Assembly: GCA_016165875.1 (NCBI GenBank)
Contig: JABBOT010000013.1
Location: forward strand, 11,109,478-11,173,477
Length of the DNA stretch: 64,000 bases
Direction: 5' to 3'
Source: Acanthopleura granulata
Lineage: Eukaryota; Mollusca; Polyplacophora; Chitonida; Chitonidae
How positions within the stretch are numbered: position 1 is the stretch's first letter; every line of letters begins with the position of its first letter. This document shows, piece by piece, positions 41,476 to 52,952 of the stretch. The translations under genes were made by a program, and so were the position numbers. Below the pieces are notes generated by a model. That model was not told where the DNA came from. It was given only the letters and a program-made list of their open reading frames with translations, and did not search any database.

Positions 41476-42935
41476 GCATTCCTCCATTCACAAACCTGAC
41501 TGACTTCCCAGTTTCTTTCACCCACAAACCTGACTGGCACCCTGGTTTCCTCCACTCACAAACCTAATTAACATCCTGGTGTCCTCTGACCACAAACCTG
41601 TTGACATTCCAGTTTGCTCAACCCACAAACCTGACTGGCATCCCAGTTTCCTCCACTCACAAGCTTCACTGGCATCCCAGTTTCCTCCACACACAAGCCT
41701 CACTGGCATTGCTGTTCCCATCACACACAAACCAGACAACCTGGTTTCCTCTCACCTCAAATCTGACTGGCATCCTGGCTTACTATGCCCACAAACCTGA
41801 CTGGCTTCCTAGTTTCACCAAAACATGACAAGTATCCTAGATTCCTCTGCCCACAAACCTGGCATCCTGGTTTCCTTCATCCACTAATACGGCTGGCACG
41901 CTGGTTTCCCCACCCACTAACCTGGATGGCATCCTGGTTTCCTCCACCTACAATCCTTACTGGCATCTGGGTTTCGTCCACCTACAAACTTGACTGTCCT
42001 CCTGGTTTGCTCCACCCACTAACAAGGCTGGCGTTCTGGTTTCCTCCACCCAATAACCTGGATGGCATCCTGGTTTCCTTCACCTAAAAAACTGTCTGGC
42101 ATCTGGGTTTCATCTACCTACAACTTATCTGGCCTCCAGGTTTGCTCCACCCACTAACAAGGCTGGCATTCTGGTTTCCTCCACTCATTAACCTGGCTAG
42201 AATCCTGGTATCCTCCATGCACAAACCTGACAGGCATCCTGGATTCTTCCCCCCACAAACCTGACAACCCGGTTTAATCTGCCCACAAACCTGACTGGGA
42301 TCCTGTTTTCCTCCTAGTACAAACCTGACAACCCGGTTTAATCTGCCTACAAACCTGACTGGCATCCTGGGTTCCTCCACCCTCAATCCTGACTGGCATC
42401 CCTGTTTTCCTCCATGCACAAACCTGACAACCCAGTTTACTCCACCCTCAACCCTGACAGGCATCTCAGTTTCCTCCACCCACTAATCTGAGTGGCATCC
42501 TGGTTCCCTCCACTTATAAACTTGACTGGGATGCCAGTTTCGTGCACCCACAAGCTTGATTGTCATTCGGGTTTTCTCCACCCACAGTCCTGACTGGCAT
42601 TCGGGTATCCTCCCCCCACAGTCCTGACTGGCATTCGGGTTTTCTCCCCCCACAGTCCTGACTGGCATTCGGGTTTTCTCCACCCACAGTCCTGACTGGC
42701 ATTCGCGTTTTCTCCACCCACAGTCCTGACTGGCATTCGGGTTTTCTCCACAACCAGTCCTGACTGGCATTCGGGTTTTCTCCACCCACAGTTCTGACTG
42801 GCATTCGGGTTTCCTCCCCCCACAGTCCTGACTGGCATTCGGGTTTTCTCCACCCACAGTTCTGACTGGCATTCGGGTTTCCTCCCCCCACAGACCTGAC
42901 TGGCATTCGGGTTTCCTCCACATACAAACCTTAAC
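41476..42935 (+). repeat. Large 33-34 bp minisatellite, about 42 units, with a homogeneous 3' block
   Basis: The unit is near CCTGGTTTCCTCCACCCACA plus AACCTGACTGGCAT. From about 42560 to 42910 the units become nearly identical to TTCGGGTTTTCTCCACCCAC plus AGTCCTGACTGGCA. Long minus-strand frames (up to 159 codons) are repeat products. Confidence 0.95.
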
Positions 42936-43238
42936 CCAGTGTGTCGGTTTCGTCCACCCCAAAACTTAGCTGGTAACTTGACTACATTAAGCCTAGTACT
43001 GGTATGTCACACATACACGTATACATTATTACATGGAAATAGCGTTCGGACGATTCTGCCACCTATGATTTATCCTATCGTATCCATTCACGACTCGACC
43101 CGGTATGACCTTGCAGCTTGATAATCGGTCGGGTGAAAACACTCGTAATGGAGTTCCTAAATCAGCCAAGTACATATTGACCTGAGCGAGGTTACCTCCC
43201 CTTTGTTGAGAATCTTGACAAACTTATTCAGGTGAGTC

Positions 43239-43250
43239 CAAGATGGCCGC
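43239..43250 (+). promoter_or_regulatory. YY1-like motif in the putative promoter or 5' UTR of the claudin-like gene
   Basis: CAAGATGGCCGC matches the YY1 core (AAGATGGCNGC), which often sits near animal start sites. It lies 240 bp upstream of the ATG. A CAG/GTGAGT-like donor at 43231-43232 just before it could end a 5' UTR exon. Both are pattern matches only. Confidence 0.35.
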
Positions 43251-43489
43251 TGACCTACACAGGTGAAAATTGTGTCAACTCTTCAGGAATGTCACAAAAA
43301 ACTCTACGATAAATGGGTATACATTGACCAGAACTACTCAGATCGAACGATGTGAAAGACCTCATTCTCACAATCACACAATCCACGTGAGATTTTTCGT
43401 GAGAATTGGCAGCAAAAGATCGAAAACTCGAAGGCGTCAGTTAGAAATTGTTGGCTGTGAGTCACGTTTCGTTTTCAACAACAACAACA

Positions 43490-43793
43490 ATGGGTCAAGC
43501 TCCGGAGCCGTTCAAAGGGAACGTTTTCGCCAGGTTTTTGGCGGCGAAGTTTTTAGCTTTCCCTGCCATTATCATGCTTTTCGCTACATTGGTGAACATA
43601 GTAGCTCTGGTGGTACCTTACTGGTTCATTGTCAAATCGAGTTTTGGATTAGAGGGCCGAGGGGATTCCGTATCGTACGACTCCATGGGACTTTTCATAT
43701 ACCAGAAGAATGGCTACCACACCGTCTACGACCAACTAGGTTTGAAGGAGCTGAACAGAGTGCAGAAGGCTTCCAATGCCATTCTGGTACCAG
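43490..43793 (+). CDS. Claudin-like gene exon 1: N-terminus, TM1 and loop 1
   Basis: It starts MGQAPEPFKGNVFARFLAAK and contains TM1 (FPAIIMLFATLVNIVALVV) followed by PYWF. The donor is CCAG/GTAAAT. An in-frame extension upstream has no ATG. Confidence 0.88.
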
Positions 43794-46700
43794 GTAAATC
43801 TTAACCCCCACCCCCAACGCATGGTCAAAAAGTTGAAAAAAAAAAAAAATAAAAAATAATAATAAAGAAATAATTCGCATTTAAAGTTGTGTGTGACAGT
43901 GAAGATGTACCTTGTTGCGCCATTTTGCCACACAGTAGGCCTGTTGTTAGCTCTGCTCATTTGTGAATGGAAGTTGATTTGTGCCAGTCACAAATGTTAT
44001 TTGTGGCCAGAAAGCTGTATCGTGAGCAATGGAGAGATATATATTCGTAGTTTTGAGCCTCCAGATACTTCAAAGTGACCAGAGGTGATACATAACGTTG
44101 TCCAGGCTAAATTGGCGAAATGCTGACTTGGCTGATTTATATTAAGTTTAATGAACTGCATGTCAATGAAACTGTCATATTTGAAGACTTGACAAATTCT
44201 GATTACTTTTCCAGAAAAATTTCTTGTCTGAATGATGTATTTTCCATTGTTTTATTGCAAACTCTGATTGGAGGCCTACAGTGTGTATCTCGCCTGGGTT
44301 AAGTTTGCAGTGTTTTCACCTCCAGTAGCCTAGTAAGGTGACTGACCTAAGACAGTGCTGTTGATTGGATCAGAGCTGCTGTGAGGCACTGTGAGGAAAG
44401 TACAGTACGGGCGGATCCTAATCTGAAAATCATACACCCATCATAACCCGAGGATATGCGGAGGATTGGCCCATGCTCACCCCCGGCCGACCATACGCCG
44501 ATCATGTTCCCCTCCCTCAGCGGATGGTGGTGTAATCCTGTGGCCATCTTCCTCGACATGGCCATCGCCTCTTATTTTCGAGAAACACTGTAATCAGTTC
44601 ACAGGCAGTGTGAGACCGATGTGACTTCCCACATGCAAAACTGCCCCAGATTGAGTTCTTCGGTCGTAACAGAATTACACAAGCTGGTAATGAATTTTGT
44701 CCGTAGAAGGCTTAGGGAGTACGAGAAAAAGTAGTGCCAATTTATCGGAATTAGAAAGGCTTTCACACAGTCACCACATGCTGTTTTACAGGATGTTAAA
44801 ATAAATATTTAACTCTAAAGCTAGAATGTTCAAATGATGCTGGTGGGTTAATGTTGGAAAATCATACGCCAATCATGGCGCCATGATAGTCTGCATATGA
44901 TTGACGAATGATACACCGATAGGGACAGCAGTTTTGCTTACCATTGGCCCATGGTCAGCGTGATCACCTATCGTCCGGCCACAATAGGTGGGGGATACAA
45001 GGTTTGGATCCTACCCTACTATATGATTATAGGAAGCAGTCTTCCATAGTCTTTGTGCGTCAGTCATGTGAAACGCACTTATATATAGCGAGGCATGGAT
45101 TTACATGACTAAACTGAAAAAGACAGGGACGAACTTCCAGCTTTGATCTGGTTTATTAATAAGCATTTGCAAGGAGGGTACATGCATGTAATCGTACGTA
45201 CATTAGGTCAGTGACCCTCACAGCAATTTCAGCTAATTTTCCATCAAGGGTCAAAGAGTTCTGGAAATTCTATCGATAAAGGTCAGTTTAGCCAGTAGTC
45301 ACATAGTCGTTTACAGCAGAAATAATGAAAACATGTAGATGACCGGGAATTTAGAGCCATGGTATACTCTGTTGGACTTTCATCTTCAGGTCAGTGACCT
45401 TTGAAGTTCACCATTATAGCCACAGTACTGCTCTTCAAATTTCAACATCGTCATTTCATATAAAAGTTACTCTTGAATTTTTGTCAGATTTGATAGGGAG
45501 GCGCAAATTTTTGTTTTCAAATACTTGTACAGTGTTTCCTGTCCGGAACAACAGTATTCCAGATGTGTTGGATGACCTTATGTTTAATACCCAGTTTTGT
45601 TTGTCTCTACTCTGAAGCTCTCCATCCGTTGGCACATGAGGAGGAGTGGTTTGTATAGCCTGTTCCCCTCACCTTGTCTAAACCCCATTCCCAGGAGTCT
45701 CCATGCTTTGTTCACCTGTCAGTGTCAAAATCAAGTTGATGTGATTAAAATTTGAGCTTAGTATATGTACATTGCATAAACTTTTTCATTGATATTCAAA
45801 CATATGATAAAAGGAATGATATAAAGGAAATCCAATGACATATTAAAACCCCTAGACATGATTTATTTAGTCTGTTAGGTGTTGACATTAGCTCTCTAAT
45901 AATAATATATCAGAGAATGAGGTAGTGTCAGTTCTATTTTAATATCAACTTTGATGTCCAGTAGTACATTGTAGAGTGTATCAGCCGAAAGGTCATGAGT
46001 GACAAATGCTATTGGGAAATTCACGGGAACGCTTGCATATTTTTCACTGTTTTATTATACCCTCATGAAAGATTACCTCCACATTTTAAAGTACACATTG
46101 AAAGACCACATTAAAGCATTACCACTTTCATTCCCAATTACACTCGAGGTGCAAGTTCAATCCTGGCCTTGGACAGGGATTTTGTACATTCCTGGGATGT
46201 CCCTGTTTGTGGGACTTTGGTATGAAGCTTGTATTACTGTTTGTGAAGTCCAATACTGATTGAATACCACTTGTCTTTTACCCATGTGGTGTGCCTGTAT
46301 GTAGAACACGTGAGAAAGCTGGCCCAGTAACTTGCCAACAGCCGGTGGTTTTTAAAGGAAACAATCTGGTTTCCGGTATCATCCCATAAAACTGATAGTC
46401 ATCATATAAATGAAAAATTCTTGAGTATGTGGCCAGACATTGTCGAAAAAATCCTTTTGGTGAAAGTCAGGTATGGACTTAAAGAGACCTGGTCCAGTAT
46501 TTATAACATGGACAACATGGTCACTACATATCATCCAAAGGGGTGTGTTTGAAAATGTCAGACGCCTACATGTATTTGCAAGCTGGTTTTAAACAGCAAT
46601 CTGCATTTTTGTTGTCATTTTCAGACACAATGAAGATTGCCCAGATCCTATGGCTCCTTGGGACGACAGTGGGAGGTGCGGCATGTGCCGGCCTGTTCAT

Positions 46701-47991
46701 AGTGGCACTCAGCCATTATCTCCACTTGGTGGCAGAAATTGGCTTGGCTACAGCTTTGTCAGGAGCAGGTAACTCTTTTTCACTCAAATGCTATTTGTTA
46801 TGGATATATGCCTTAAATCCCCAACAAATTCAACTGCATGGCACATTATCAGTGCATGTTACGGAATATTAGAGAAATATTCAGAATAGTTTCTGTAAAA
46901 TTCATACATATATGTACGTGTAAGTGCCCTCATCCAGAACAGTGAGATGCTGTTCAGTGGCGAAAAGGAATTTGTGACATCACTGTGCTTCAGGCTGCTC
47001 AATCCATAAGGGTCCATAAGGTCCACCATACAATTAAAACATTTCACTGCTTTTAATTTGGTGAAAAAAGCCTTTAAAAACTCAGTGAGGATTTTTCAGG
47101 TACAGTTTGTAATGGTCCTTTTGGGACCTCTGTGGCTGAGGGGGTTAGCTTGGCAGCACAGCACTATGACCCCATGCCTCTCACCAATGCGGTCGCTGTG
47201 AGTTCAAGTCCAGCTCATGCTGATTTCCTCTAAGGTCGTACGTAGGATGTTTGGTGAGCAACCTCAAGATGATCATGGATTTTCGCCGGGCTCTGCCCAG
47301 TTTCCTCCCACCATAATGCTGGCCGCCATTGTGTAAGCGAAATATTCTTGAGTACGATGTCAAACTCCAGTGAAGTAAATAAATAGATAATGGTGTGTTC
47401 ACTCACCATAACGTCATTTTTGTGTCATCTTTTCCCTTTAAGTCAATCAGCCAGTCAGTCAGTCAGTCTTGTAGTGTAACAGTCAATGAATCCTGTTATC
47501 TTCCCTCAGGTATCTCCCTGGCTTTAGGTGTCCTGCTGTCCCTGGGTAGCCTGTGGTCACCTTGTAACCAATACAATAACTGGTGTCACGACATGTGGCG
47601 TAACACCACCGTCTCGCTGGAGTCGCTGACCTGGGGGTTTTTCATCGGCATCATCGGTGCAGTGATGACCCTTGTCAGCGCCATCCTCCTCTGGATGCAG
47701 TTCTGCCGCACCCTGCGCGCCGTGGAGTACGTGAGGAGCATCCCGTACCATCCGCTGGACGATGAGCCCGTGTACCGCCAGTACGACTACCGCAAGACGG
47801 TGAAGCCCCGCGTGGATCTGTACAGACCCGTCCCTCCCATGGTGACCCTGCCTCAAATGCACGATGTCGAGCACGGGTTCCCTGGGGTGGTACTGAGTGG
47901 CCCACCCCCTGGATACTCCCCGTACGACTCCAGACCCGCCCCCAGAATGCATGACCAGAGTTATGGAGGCTCTCAAGAGGTGTCATTTTAG
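43490..47991 (+). CDS. Claudin-like four-transmembrane protein, 309 aa, three exons
   Basis: Exons 43490-43793, 46625-46768 and 47510-47991 join in phase. The ATG has a good context (AACAACAATGG). Predicted helices: about 22-44, 106-131, 140-165 and 190-214. Loop 1 is about 60 residues, the middle loop is very short and loop 2 (166-189) has two Cys (C168, C175) and an NTT glycosylation site at 181. This is the layout of the claudin/PMP22/calcium-channel gamma superfamily. The claudin W-GLW-C-C signature is not present; loop 1 has only SMGLF. The cytosolic tail of about 95 residues is rich in Pro and Tyr, with PPGY at 282-285 (a WW-domain ligand pattern) and a hydrophobic-x-hydrophobic end (VSF). 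A junction or membrane-organising role is inference. Confidence 0.88.
43794..46261 (+). other. Claudin-like gene intron 1, first 2.5 kb
   Basis: It opens with a C-rich then A-rich stretch (43805-43865). Around 44860-44920 there are short inverted words (CCAATCATGGCGCCATGAT). No exon or repeat family is clear. Confidence 0.45.
46262..46432 (+). repeat. SINE-C-like copy
   Basis: TTACCCATGTGGTGTGCCTG, then CCAGTAACTTGCCAACAGCC, GGTGGTTTTTAAAGGAAACA and ATAAATGAAAAATTCTTGAG follow the family order. Confidence 0.55.
46440..46586. repeat. MITE-1 copy upstream of claudin-like exon 2
   Basis: CAGACATTGTCGAAAAAATC at the left, CATCCAAAGGGGTGTGTTTG and AAAATGTCAGACGCCTACAT at the right. It ends 38 bp before the exon 2 acceptor. 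Confidence 0.65.
46625..46768 (+). CDS. Claudin-like gene exon 2: TM2 and start of TM3
   Basis: The acceptor is TTGTCATTTTCAG and the donor GCAG/GTAACT. It encodes TM2 (IAQILWLLGTTVGGAACAGL and on), the short loop HYLHLVAEIG and the first part of TM3. Phase 1 joins on both sides make Asp and Gly codons. Confidence 0.87.
47124..47389 (+). repeat. SINE-A copy, nearly full length
   Basis: The head GACCTCTGTGGCTGAGGGGG, the B-box-like GTGAGTTCAAGTCCAGCTCA, the body and an AAATAAATAGATA tail are all present. It sits 120 bp upstream of exon 3 of the claudin-like gene. Confidence 0.88.
47510..47991 (+). CDS. Claudin-like gene exon 3: rest of TM3, loop 2, TM4 and cytosolic tail
   Basis: The acceptor is TATCTTCCCTCAG and the stop TAG is at 47989-47991. 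It encodes ISLALGVLLSLGSLW, the loop with CNQYNNWC, TM4 (GFFIGIIGAVMTLVSAILLW) and the tail ending GGSQEVSF. It is more G+C-rich than its flanks. Minus-strand frames of 139 and 103 codons are shadows. Confidence 0.9.
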
Positions 47992-49813
47992 CACATTGGG
48001 GTTAGGAAGAAGTTATGAAGTCAAGTGAAGTGTTCCACATGTTTCTTATTCTGAGTTAATTGTCAGCTGATATCTGTATTTTATCATAGTGACAGATACA
48101 TGCACGTTTGTAACGAAAAATTTCCATCACACAAACACATTATTTTTAGCCTCATATTCATAACCATTGTATGCATAAATTCCATGGAAATAAAATGCTT
48201 TAGTGGTTGAAAAGGTGTGATTTACAGTAATATTGTTAGGGAGTCTGGGTGCTGGACTTTAATAAGGTATATGTACATGTAAGATTGTCTCAGTTTTTGC
48301 CATCATTGGCCTACTCTGACTTTTTTTCATATGTCCATGTTAAAGTATAAGTAATTAAAAATATTTGCCAGATAATTCTGACATGGCACAATGTACAGTA
48401 GGCTGACATTCTGTTCAACACAGAACTCCAGTATTCTCGAAATGCATGTACATACTCACGCAAAAATTCTAAATTTGGGTGCTCTCTATATGTGCAAAAA
48501 TTTTAACTTCCAAATTTTATCATTCTTTTAACATTCCATTTAGAAACAAATCTGCGAAACAGTTAACTAAAGTCCTTTCCATTTGAAGCGCTGTAATTTT
48601 AATTTATAATTTTCAAATGATTAATTTTTGCACCTGTGCCTGCCACGCGACTGAGTTTGATCCTAATCAAAGAATGCATAGGATTGTATCCGCTGTACAT
48701 GCATTTACGCTACCGTAAATTTTGAACAAATTTAACCACCATCAAAGGACTTACATGAAAGGAATACTCTGTTCTTTCTACAGGTTATTTTATGATTACT
48801 GTGAAAGTTCACCTACCCTTGCATGAGCAGTGAAATTGGGTTCAAAATCAATTACGCCTTTAAGTTTCACCTCATCTGGACGAATTTTTGGAGAATTTAG
48901 GGTATCACTGCATGCAAAAGATCAGAGGATTTTCCCTTTCCAACAAAATACACAGCTTCGGGAAGGCTTTGTGACAGTATTTGGTCAAAAATAATGTCTT
49001 TTTTTTTTAACCTAATTTCCTGGACCAATTCATCTACAATAGTTCATCGTATCACCCAGATCCCCAAAGGTTGTAGTTGATTTTTTTTTTTTACATATCA
49101 TTTGTCATGAAATTTGGATTTTTATTGAACACATTTGCGAAAATTTTCTCTGTTCCAGCTTGGAGCATATAAAATATGACTTTCTGACGTGTATATTTTG
49201 TTTCCTACTTCTCATTTTCTGGTGTTTCCAGCAGTTGGCCCATATTTCAGATTTCATATTTTTGTTATTATTCAAAGGTAGTGGTTATTATATTCAAAGC
49301 AATGATTCCGTTTGATGATGTCTATTTTGTGACCTAAACATATGGAATCAATTTTTTCATACCTTAGGTAGTATAATTCTCATAGTTTTAATGTACAGTG
49401 CAGTTCATCATGTATATATGTATGTAAAACGTGTACTTGCACAGGATTTTATAATCTACTATGTTCTGTTATGCCATTGTCGGTGGTAAGTTTGAATAAC
49501 ATGTATCTCCATGGCCCAATGAAGAATTATGCCACCTTTTCTCTGCTAAAAGTTTTCATTTATTGCACTTGGGAGAAAAAGAAAATAACTGAAAAGAATT
49601 AGAAATTAAAACCGTTTTTAAAATCAATTTTCTGCATTCAGTTTATAAAAATGTTGTGTATCCATATCATAGTTAAATCTCTATATTATCTTTTTTTTTT
49701 TAGAATTCATTTCGTTTTTATCAAGAAACACTTTCAGCTTGCATCTATTGTAGTGCCTATAACAAATGTACATAACCTTATACAGTGTACTGCGCAAAAT
49801 ATTTGACAATAAA
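47992..49813 (+). other. Likely long 3' UTR and downstream region of the claudin-like gene
   Basis: About 1.8 kb of A+T-rich DNA with no ORF. AATAAA occurs at 48189-48194 (inside a MITE-2 half copy) and at 49808-49813; either could end the transcript. Confidence 0.45.
48107..48222. repeat. MITE-2 half copy
   Basis: CCATCACACAAACACATTAT, CATAACCATTGTATGCATAA and GCTTTAGTGGTTGAAAAGGT match one arm of the family, as in 37440-37506. Confidence 0.6.
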
Positions 49814-50021
49814 AGAAGTATTTTTAATACTCTGATTTTGTTTCCTGTACTGCTTGCGTAAAAAAATGTACCTGTGAAGGCGAAAATGTGTATATTTGCT
49901 TAAAAACTTTCTTAGTGGAAGCATGGAGGAATAGCGGGACCAACATGTACCTGAGTGGTATGTGGGAGAGCACTTCAGCTCCAGCCTTGGACAGAGAATT
50001 GGTGGATTCCCACAGCTCTAT

Positions 50022-50420
50022 GGGAAGGTAACCAAATGTCACCATAGCATGGTAGGTAAAGGTAACCAAACGTCATCATACAATGATAGGTTAAGGAACC
50101 AAACGTCTGCATACGATGATAGGTTAAGGTAACCAAACATCACCATAGAATGGTAGTTAAAGACAACCAAACGTTACCATACGATGGTTAGTTAAGATAA
50201 CCAAAAGTGACCATACTATAAAAGGTTAATGCAACCAAACTTTACCGTACGATGGTAGGTAAACATAACCAAATGTCACCATACGATGGCTGGCTAAGGT
50301 AACCAAACGTCACTTTACAGTTTTAGGTTAATGTAACCAAACGTAACCATAGGATTGTAGGTAGGCTAAAGATAACCAAACGTCACCATACGATGGCATG
50401 TTACAGTAACCACAAGTCAG
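50022..50420 (+). repeat. 33-34 bp minisatellite, about 12 units
   Basis: The unit is near GGTAACCAAACGTCACCATA plus CGATGGTAGGTTAA, with variable spacers. Confidence 0.93.
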
Positions 50421-50689
50421 TAAGATAAACAGTGCTTGATTATTATATCAGTGCAGTATCTTGCCTATAGCCTACATTCTGTAAGCTCAGCAATCATTGG
50501 GTAGTATACACAGACGTAACCCAAGCTTTACCTGTAAGTGCTTTTGATTGGTGGTTGTACTTTCTTCTTCGCAACCTTGGTAGCGCAGTCAACAGGTAAA
50601 TTTTCCGAAAATCTCTTAACATCCCACAAAGGACATCCACAAATATTGGAACGTGGCTGAGAATATCCCAGAGAATATTTCAGAACTAG

Positions 50690-50944
50690 GGTCCTCCGTG
50701 ACTCAGTTGGTTAGCGCGCTTATGCAGCATACTGACCTAGAAGCCTCCCACCAATGAGTTCAAGTCCAGCTCATGGTGGTTTCCTCCCCGGTCATTCGTG
50801 GGAAGGTCTGCCAGCAACCTGCGGATGGTCTTGGCTCTCCCGGGATCTGCGCTGTTCCTCCCACCATAATGCTGGTCATGCTGTCATGTAAGTGAAATAT
50901 TCTTGAGTACGGCGTAAAACACCAATCACATAAATAAATAAATT
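50690..50944 (+). repeat. SINE-A copy with well-kept tRNA-like head
   Basis: GGTCCTCCGTGACTCAGTTG then GTTAGCGCGC (A box) and GAGTTCAAGTCC (B box), body, and tail ATAAATAAATAAATTT. It is the best single copy for the plus-strand sense of the family. Confidence 0.9.
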
Positions 50945-51261
50945 TCAGCCCACCTTCTATGTATTAATCTTTGAGCACTATAGGTCCAGAAGCAATTGCC
51001 CAGTAATCGTATCCATGTAGTCGCAAGTAATAGGTACCAGCTGCCTGCTTTGTGCAGTTTAATCTTGGTGAGTTTATCTGTATTTAGTATAGGTATATGC
51101 AGAATGCTTTGCACATTTCAATCCGCAAATGTATGCTCCAATATTTACAACGAAGAGAGAGTCTGCCATGTGCGTAGATATACAATTTGCAATGGAATGC
51201 CCAATTCCAAGTCAATTTCTGGTTTATAGCATATCAATTTCTGATTACAATACAGGTATAG

Positions 51262-51472
51262 GCTACTCAGCTGGTGGATCTAGTGGTTAGAGTGTCCGCC
51301 TCGACGTCGGGAGATCCGGGTTCAAGTCCGGGTCGGGATATACCCGGCGACTTTAAAATAGTACTTGTTGCTGCCTCTCTTGGCACACAGTATTGAAAGG
51401 AGACAAGAAGACACACTAAATACACTCACTCACTCACTCCTCATCGTCATATAACTGAAACATTGACAGTTG
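51262..51472 (+). repeat. SINE-B copy with intact tRNA-like promoter
   Basis: The A box is TGGTTAGAGTG (51284-51294) and the B box GGTTCAAGTCC (51319-51329), 25 bp apart, as in Pol III tRNA promoters. Then come GCGACTTTAAAATAGTACTT, GTTGCTGCCTCTCTTGGCAC and a (CTCA)n and GTCATATAACTGAAACATTG tail. The tRNA part does not fold to a full acceptor stem, so it is a SINE head and not a tRNA gene. Confidence 0.85.
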
Positions 51473-51565
51473 ACCCCGGGATATAGCAATTCTCATCAGG
51501 CAAATACAGTTGATCCTGGAATATAACAGTTCTCTTCATAGAATAACAGTTTACCCCAGGATGTG
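51466..51565 (+). repeat. Three-copy tandem repeat after SINE-B
   Basis: ACAGTTGACCCCGGGATATA and two related units (CAGTTGATCCTGGAATATAA, CAGTTTACCCCAGGATGTGG), about 36-40 bp apart. Confidence 0.7.
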
Positions 51566-52633
51566 GACCTTGCGACAGATAAGTATAAAATTTATGTGCA
51601 CCATTGTTGTCTCAGTATGTGCTTAATGTGCATGTCGATATTGCATTTTTTGTGTTGTGTTTAAAAAAGTGCGCGTTAGTGGCGTATATATCTGACACAG
51701 TTTTCATGGATTGCCCAAAAGTCTAAGTCTTTGCACATTGTTTTAGAGACGGTGATCATTTCACCAACTGGATTAGAAAGCGGGGGTGGGGAGGCACGTG
51801 AGGAAGTCCGTGGCTGAGCACTATTTAAAGTATTTTATGGTCTCCTGTATTTCAAGCCAATCAAATTGCAAAAACCTATACCACAGGCAATGCTGGACTC
51901 GTTGTTGAAAATTTATTTGAATAGACTGCTAAAACTTCTCAAAAAGGCCTACGTGCGCAATTTTATTGGTTAGATATTTTAATTTTGGTAAAAGCGATCA
52001 TGTGTTTACTGAAATTTTGCAATTTGCAATGTCGTGCAATCTAACTCTGCATTGAAAAAACCAGACATATCTACCTCAGAAACGTAACACAGTGGCTTCT
52101 GTATCAAGACTGAGTCTCCAACAAAACCCAAATTTAGTTGCGTCTTACATGAAGTTTAGGACATATATCACTTGAGGAGTGGCCTTCCTGCAGCGATAGT
52201 GTAAGAAACTCGTTTTTGCATCAGTCGTGAAATGTATAAAGTTGATTTTCTGAGAAAGTCTTATTGTTTACATTCAGTTCCATTCAAAGAAATACATATA
52301 AATAAATAAACATGTGTATGCGTTATACTGTAATACTGCATGTGGGAGTCTGCCAGAGCTTCGTATTTATGGTTGAATGTTTTTGTATGCATAAGCTTGA
52401 TTGAAATTTAATACAATTTCCCTGCTTGATCATGACAAAATTGAAAGCATAATAACATGTTATTATGCAATATTCATGAATTCATGAAGACACCACACAT
52501 ACTTTACCACGAACATGTATTGCCCCTCAGTAATCACACACTACATCAGATTAATAGATGTCGTTTAGAAAATGAACGATTTCACTTACAATGGGGTTAA
52601 GCGCGATGATCGATGCGTTAGCTCGAGCTGTGA

Positions 52634-52756
52634 TTTATTTATTTATCTATTTGATTGGTGTTTCACGCCGATCAGCGGCAGCGGTCGGCATTATGGTGAG
52701 AGGAAACCGAGCAGAGTCCGGGGGAAACCCATGGCCATCCGCAGGTTGCCGGTGGA
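52634..52756 (-). repeat. SINE-A fragment
   Basis: (TTTA)n tail, TTGGTGTTTCACGCCGATCA, GGCATTATGGTGAGAGGAAA and CATCCGCAGGTTGCCGG; the head is lost. Confidence 0.82.
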
Positions 52757-52952
52757 ACGCGCTGTTATTTACATTGTGCTATATGAAAGAAAAAACCGAT
52801 GAACGCTGAATTAATGAAAACATCTTTTGGGTGACATTAAATATTACCGTCCCTGAAACCGGACAGTTGTCGGAGGTAACGGTTTTGTGATTTGTGTAAC
52901 TTGTGTAAAGTTAAGAATGTGCGATTATGAGCCATATTCAATAACTCATGGG

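Noticed and set aside
41476..42935. CRISPR-like array (regular 34-bp repeats)
   Set aside because: There are no unique spacers between repeats, the units abut, and the host is a eukaryote.
42483..42962. Minus-strand open frame of 159 codons with ECQSGLW repeats
   Set aside because: It is a translation of the 34-bp minisatellite. All three frames are open there, which is typical of a repeat without stops.
47557..47986. Minus-strand ORFs of 139 and 103 codons
   Set aside because: Shadows of exon 3 of the claudin-like gene, whose TM pattern and splice phase are clear.
51276..51345. tRNA gene
   Set aside because: A and B boxes are good, but the acceptor stem does not pair and SINE-B body follows directly, so it is a SINE head.
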